Assembly: GCA_009780625.1 (NCBI GenBank)
Contig: WQZR01000042.1
Coordinates: 1 to 9,206, forward strand
DNA from: Bacillota bacterium
GTDB lineage: Bacteria > Bacillota > Clostridia > Christensenellales > UBA1242
Length of the DNA: 9,206 nt
Direction: 5' to 3'
In this document: positions 6,379 through 9,206 of the stretch, piece after piece
Numbering within the stretch: the first letter of the stretch is position 1
How the letters are laid out: every line of letters begins with the position of its first letter
Position numbers and translations under genes: made by a program
Notes under the pieces: model-generated
Told to the model about the DNA's origin: nothing
Seen by the model: only the letters and a program-made list of their open reading frames with translations
Databases searched by the model: none

Positions 6379-6703
6379 TAACTTTTTTTCTAGCTTCATC
6401 AAGCATGCCCATGTCGCGGTGTTTTTTTCTTAGGTTAAACATAAGTTCGTTCTTTGGGTTCATGGCAATGCTGCCAATGTATGCATGAGCAAAAACTGGG
6501 TTGTTTCTAAATTGCGTTAAAATTTTCTTTTCGCTTTTGATTCCTGCAAGCATTGTTCTTGTTTCAATTGCTCTCACTTGCTCTAGATATGAATCGTTGA
6601 AAAATTCGAATGCCTGAACAGCAAAAATGACACTGAGCTTGTTCTCAGATAGAGTTTTGATTGGAAGAATTGCAAGTCTGTCTGTTTTTAGAATTTTATC
6701 CAT
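6359..6703 (-). CDS. Truncated GNAT paralogue 2 (probable remnant)
   Basis: A 114-residue protein that is a paralogue of the GNAT at 4892-5425. The starts align (MDKILKTDRLAIL with METVLKSKRLAIL), both have AFEF near 31-34, YIGSIAM aligns with LIGEMSV, and LRKKHRDMGMLDEA (91-104) aligns with motif A IVEKHQNKGFAKEA. It ends with NTVV about ten residues after motif A and lacks roughly the last 60-70 residues of its paralogue, including the C-terminal half of the GNAT fold. Its stop lies 20 nt inside the 3' end of the convergent ATP-grasp gene, so a longer version would have overlapped that gene. Start 6703 was chosen over the in-frame ATG at 6721 because it aligns with the paralogue and the upstream one lies within the putative promoter. 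It is probably inactive as an enzyme, but the frame is intact, so a reduced function is possible. Confidence 0.6.
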   Translation of the reverse strand: MDKILKTDRLAILPIKTLSENKLSVIFAVQAFEFFNDSYLEQVRAIETRTMLAGIKSEKKILTQFRNNPVFAHAYIGSIAMNPKNELMFNLRKKHRDMGMLDEARKKVIRNTVV

Positions 6704-6711
6704 AGGGTAGA

Positions 6712-6740
6712 AAAATAGCACGAAAAGTGCGAAAAGTCAA
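6712..6740 (-). promoter_or_regulatory. Putative promoter of GNAT paralogue 2
   Basis: Minus strand: TTGACT (6735-6740), a 17-bp spacer and TATTTT (6712-6717). The ATG follows the -10 by 8 nt with no Shine-Dalgarno site. The spacer holds a small inverted repeat, GCAC-N5-GTGC. The layout parallels the promoter region of GNAT paralogue 1. Confidence 0.5.
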
Positions 6741-6755
6741 TATTGGAAAAATTAC

Positions 6756-6784
6756 TTGCCAACATTTTTGATTTATGTTAATAT
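6756..6784 (+). promoter_or_regulatory. Promoter of the tRNA-Thr/tRNA-Phe pair
   Basis: TTGCCA (6756-6761, 5 of 6), a 17-bp spacer ending in TGT, and TAATAT (6779-6784) with an extended -10. It would start transcription near 6791, about 17 nt before the mature tRNA-Thr end. Confidence 0.55.
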
Positions 6785-6807
6785 TAACCTTGTCAAACCA
6801 CATACCC

Positions 6808-6882
6808 GCTTGTGTAGCTCAGGGGTAGAGCATCTGATTTGTAATCAGGCGGTCGGGGGTTCAAATCCCTCCACAAGCTCCA
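6808..6882 (+). tRNA. tRNA-Thr (anticodon TGT)
   Basis: A complete cloverleaf: acceptor arms GCTTGTG and CACAAGC, D arm GCTC/GAGC, anticodon stem TCTGA/TCAGG around the loop TTTGTAA with anticodon TGT (6840-6842), and a T loop TTCAAAT. The CCA end is encoded (6880-6882). It reads ACA and, with wobble, other Thr codons. Confidence 0.95.
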
Positions 6883-6958
6883 GCTTCCATAGCTCAGATG
6901 GTAGAGCAGAGGACTGAAAATCCTCGTGTCGCTGGTTCGATTCCGGCTGGAAGCACCA
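6883..6958 (+). tRNA. tRNA-Phe (anticodon GAA)
   Basis: Acceptor arms GCTTCCA and TGGAAGC, D arm GCTC/GAGC, anticodon stem GAGGA/TCCTC around the loop CTGAAAA with anticodon GAA (6916-6918), T arm GCTGG/CCGGC with loop TTCGATT, and encoded CCA (6956-6958). It begins on the base after the CCA of tRNA-Thr, so the two must be cut apart from one precursor. Confidence 0.96.
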
Positions 6959-6969
6959 CCGAAATAAAG

Positions 6970-6991
6970 AGATGCATCACGCGTCTTTTTT
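6970..6991 (+). terminator. Rho-independent terminator of the tRNA operon
   Basis: AGATGC (6970-6975) pairs with GCGTCT (6981-6986, one G-U pair) around the loop ATCAC, followed by six T. On the minus strand the G-U pair becomes a C-A mismatch, so it would serve the facing HEPN gene poorly. Confidence 0.7.
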
Positions 6992-7018
6992 GTTTAGTAA
7001 GGAAAAAGTATTGTGTGT

Positions 7019-8845
7019 TTAATCTAAAACGTCTTCAAATGTGTATAATATTTCCTCTAGGTTTTCCTCTAGTTCATAGTCTTCTTTTGAGATATATTTT
7101 TTGAAAAGGTCAGTGTTGTTTAACAGTAAGTTAACAACGAAAGTGTTATAACCAACTTTGATGTTTTTATAATCTACGGTTAGGTTTATTTTTTTCTTTG
7201 CGACGTATAAGTCTTCAGTTAAAACCCTTAGAGCAACTACTTTATTTGTATGCTTATTTGTGAAGTGATTGAAAATTTCAAAGGTTATTCCGTAGATTGA
7301 TACGTCTTTTTTACTAATTCTTTGGTGCAATTGTTTAAAGAATTCGTCAATTAGTAGTGATAATATGTTTTTAATTTTGTAGTGTTGTAGGGAATGGAAT
7401 GCTGATAAATTACTTTCGTGGACATATTCATTTCTTAGCATATAGATTCGCAATAAATCAACTTCAAACTGTCTTTCTATTTCATCGAAGAATTCACGGA
7501 GTTTTTTCGGTTCTTTTAATATGACTGCATACTTTTTTAAGTGAAACCTATAATAGTCGTTTGGAATTTTATTCATCTCAGTTTCAAAATTTTTGTCGTA
7601 TATGAAATCAACAAAACCTTCGATATTTAGTTGTTTATGATACTTCTTGTAAGCTCCTATTAATAGATTGGTAAGGTCTTTGCAAACAATCTTAGAAGAT
7701 ATAATTTTGTCTACATACAAAAGCACTGCTTCATATCCTTGTTTTATTCCCGATAAAGAGCACATTGATTCAAGTGCAATCCAATTATCAACAAATGAAC
7801 TTGTATTAACAAAATCTTTATCTCTTTCTGTATATGAGATAATATTCAGCAATTTGTGGTATGAGTTTTTGTCATAATCACACAGAGCGTTTAAATTTTT
7901 GATTAAATTATTTAAATGCTTTGAATAGGGAATGTTGCCTTTATATTTTAAGATTGATTCAAATGGTATTTCTTCTTCAATTTCAAAATACTTACTGCCA
8001 ATCAAAGCATTTTCTGCATAGGCAAAGTCAACGTCTGTTTTTGTATAGATTCTCAAAATGTTTAACATAGATTCTATTCTTAGTTGGTGGAATCTAATGA
8101 CGTTTACGAAATCGATTGTGTAGTTTTCATAAACTTTGCAACAAATAGTCTCTTTTCCAGATATAATCTTTTTTTCTATCACTTGTTCGTTTGCTTTCAA
8201 AAACTCAATAGTTTTTTCATTGCAGTTTTTTAGCGGTAGCCAGATGTCATATGTTTCTAAGTTTCCTTTTGCCAGAAAGTCGATTAAATGAATAAAGGAT
8301 TTAAAATTCTTAGACCTGTTTATATAAAGAAGGTATTGAAGGGATAGGCCGTTTGCGAGCAGTTCATTAATAAACAAGGAGAATAATCTATCATAATGCC
8401 CCCAATCATTTACAGGTTTCATATACGATTCTTTAATTTTCTCGACAAGTAGATTGAAATAATCTTGTGAATATCTTTTATCAATTAATTCAAAAAATGC
8501 ATATTGTTGTTTTTTCTGTTGTGGATTTTCTGTATAATCTTTAAGTCTAAGCATCAAGCTTTTATATTGAAGTTCATTTACTTCTTTGAATATCACATCA
8601 GAGCTCATGAAATGATAAAAGTTTTTAATTAGTTTGTCTGAATATATGTTATTTTGATTGGTGTCTATAGCCTGCTTGAGAGTATAAAGGATTTCTTTTA
8701 GACAATATTTGAAAGAATTATTATTGGGCATGCGCAAATACGAACTGTTTTGGTTAAAACTATTGGAAATTTGATAACTAAAATAAACCTCAATTCTTTT
8801 TTTGTCTATCGCTTTTTCTTCTGCAATATTTTTGCTTTTTATCAT
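7019..8845 (-). CDS. HEPN-domain protein, Apea-like; candidate RNase of phage defence
   Basis: A 608-residue, probably cytoplasmic and largely helical protein I recognise only in part. The C-terminal half resembles the Apea-like HEPN family: FVDNWIALESMCS (about 351-363) is the typical helix, and RNEYVH (471-476, bases 7418-7435) is the canonical R-x4-H catalytic motif of HEPN ribonucleases. HEPN proteins act in defence and toxin systems such as ApeA and abortive-infection RNases. The first 340 or so residues match no family I can name and show no transmembrane or ATPase motif. Start 8845 was chosen because AAGAGGTG lies 5 nt upstream, whereas the in-frame ATG at 8866 overlaps the -10 box. 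The gene is visibly richer in A/T than its neighbours, uses different codons, and lies beside a tRNA pair, a common integration site; acquisition by transfer is inferred. It has no obvious partner gene unless the divergent gene at 8937 is one. It ends in TAA. Confidence 0.65.
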   Translation of the reverse strand: MIKSKNIAEEKAIDKKRIEVYFSYQISNSFNQNSSYLRMPNNNSFKYCLKEILYTLKQAIDTNQNNIYSDKLIKNFYHFMSSDVIFKEVNELQYKSLMLRLKDYTENPQQKKQQYAFFELIDKRYSQDYFNLLVEKIKESYMKPVNDWGHYDRLFSLFINELLANGLSLQYLLYINRSKNFKSFIHLIDFLAKGNLETYDIWLPLKNCNEKTIEFLKANEQVIEKKIISGKETICCKVYENYTIDFVNVIRFHQLRIESMLNILRIYTKTDVDFAYAENALIGSKYFEIEEEIPFESILKYKGNIPYSKHLNNLIKNLNALCDYDKNSYHKLLNIISYTERDKDFVNTSSFVDNWIALESMCSLSGIKQGYEAVLLYVDKIISSKIVCKDLTNLLIGAYKKYHKQLNIEGFVDFIYDKNFETEMNKIPNDYYRFHLKKYAVILKEPKKLREFFDEIERQFEVDLLRIYMLRNEYVHESNLSAFHSLQHYKIKNILSLLIDEFFKQLHQRISKKDVSIYGITFEIFNHFTNKHTNKVVALRVLTEDLYVAKKKINLTVDYKNIKVGYNTFVVNLLLNNTDLFKKYISKEDYELEENLEEILYTFEDVLD

Positions 8846-8850
8846 TTGTT

Positions 8851-8873
8851 CACCTCTTGTCGTCATTATAGCA
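8851..8873 (-). promoter_or_regulatory. Extended -10 promoter and ribosome-binding site of the HEPN gene
   Basis: Minus strand: TGCTATAAT (8865-8873) is an extended -10 with perfect TATAAT and no good -35. AAGAGGTG (8851-8858) is the Shine-Dalgarno site. The predicted start near 8858 gives a leader of about 13 nt. These positions decide for ATG 8845 over ATG 8866. Confidence 0.7.
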
Positions 8874-8899
8874 TTTTACTTAGAGAAACTAACAGGGAC

Positions 8900-8928
8900 T
8901 TGACAATTCTCTTATCACGAATTATAAT
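8900..8928 (+). promoter_or_regulatory. Consensus sigmaA promoter of the last gene
   Basis: Perfect TTGACA (8900-8905), a 17-bp spacer and perfect TATAAT (8923-8928). The expected start is near 8935, only 1-3 nt before ATG 8937, which implies a leaderless or nearly leaderless transcript. Confidence 0.85.
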
Positions 8929-8936
8929 TAGGGACC

Positions 8937-9206
8937 ATGAAAAAGAACCAAAACAAAGTTGAATTGAGTCAGTTGGAAGGCTATGTGAGCCAAGAGTTTC
9001 CTTTTCACGTTGTTGTTGATGCGGCAACAAGAAGAAAGTTCAGAAATGTTGGCATTTCTTTTCTTAATAGCGAGCAGATTGACAGCAGAATAATTACGGT
9101 TAAAGTTGGCTTAACAAGAGAATGGAAACTTGATGAAGACGACCATCTTGCAGACACAGAATTGAAATTTAAAATGACTTGCACAGAAATCAGAAAAGCA
9201 CTAAGA
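8937..9206 (+). CDS. Unrecognised protein, 5' fragment
   Basis: An open frame of 90 codons from ATG 8937 to the window end without a stop. The protein begins MKKNQNKVELSQLEGYVSQE, continues with FPFHVVVDAATRRKFRNVGI and ends TEIRKALR. It is soluble in character, with no signal peptide, membrane helix or motif I can name. Predicted alternation of strands (FHVVVD, ISFL, IITVKVGL) is an impression only. Codon use (GCA, AGA, CTT, TTG) resembles the core genes rather than the A/T-rich HEPN gene beside it. It has a consensus promoter with its -10 box 8 nt before the ATG and no properly spaced Shine-Dalgarno site. It is divergent from the HEPN gene with about 90 bp between their starts, so co-regulation is possible but not shown. 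Confidence 0.7.
   Translation, partial: MKKNQNKVELSQLEGYVSQEFPFHVVVDAATRRKFRNVGISFLNSEQIDSRIITVKVGLTREWKLDEDDHLADTELKFKMTCTEIRKALR

Noticed and set aside
8864..8866. ATG 8866 as the start of the HEPN gene
   Set aside because: It overlaps the TATAAT box, and a proper Shine-Dalgarno site precedes the ATG at 8845 instead.
6883..8936. Integrated element with attL/attR at tRNA-Phe
   Set aside because: I found no repeat of the tRNA 3' end beyond the HEPN gene and no integrase, so no element boundaries can be drawn.
1..9206. CRISPR array, insertion sequence or prophage genes
   Set aside because: No regularly spaced direct repeats, transposase, integrase or phage structural genes were seen on either strand.

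Overview
The window looks like a piece of a low-GC Gram-positive (Bacillota) chromosome, most likely from an uncultured gut-type Clostridia lineage. That placement is an inference from the A/T-rich codons (AGA for Arg, AAA for Lys, GCA for Ala), the Firmicutes-like ClpP and ClpX sequences, a DivIB/FtsQ-type protein and sigmaA-type promoters; no taxonomic marker gene is present. Most of the window is core housekeeping sequence. The accessory part lies between about 4.9 kb and 8.9 kb.

Layout. 1-201: 3' end of clpP, followed 30 bp later by clpX (232-1722), which has a strong Shine-Dalgarno site and a terminator whose loop contains the clpX stop codon. murA (1869-3164) converges on clpX from the minus strand and carries a 55-bp palindromic repeat translated inside the gene. 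Divergent from murA is a plus-strand pair: an FtsQ/DivIB-like division protein (3246-4031) and a PHP-domain phosphoesterase (4056-4895). Next comes a minus-strand GNAT acetyltransferase (4892-5425), a plus-strand RimK-like ATP-grasp ligase whose natural start is separated from its body by one in-frame TGA (5518-6378), and a truncated second GNAT paralogue on the minus strand (6359-6703). Two tRNA genes, Thr(TGT) and Phe(GAA), lie directly end to end (6808-6958) with their own promoter and terminator. Beyond them is a strikingly A/T-rich minus-strand gene (7019-8845) for a 608-residue protein with an Apea-like HEPN RNase signature, RNEYVH; this is the best candidate for an undescribed defence or toxin gene. 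A 5' fragment of an unrecognised gene (8937 onward) runs off the window end behind a consensus promoter.

How the genes work together. ClpX unfolds substrates for ClpP. MurA starts peptidoglycan precursor synthesis and FtsQ/DivIB supports septal wall synthesis, so the left half covers protein turnover and cell envelope or division. The GNAT/ATP-grasp/GNAT block has paralogous promoters and back-to-back -35 boxes and may be one small modification module. Several genes (ftsQ, both GNATs, the last gene) have promoter-like -10 boxes only 7-9 nt before the start codon and no Shine-Dalgarno site, which suggests leaderless transcripts. The nine complete stop codons are seven TAA and two TAG, with no TGA. 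All ten Trp codons in intact genes are TGG, so the single in-frame TGA in the ATP-grasp gene stands out. No stretch longer than 300 bp lacks a gene or RNA.
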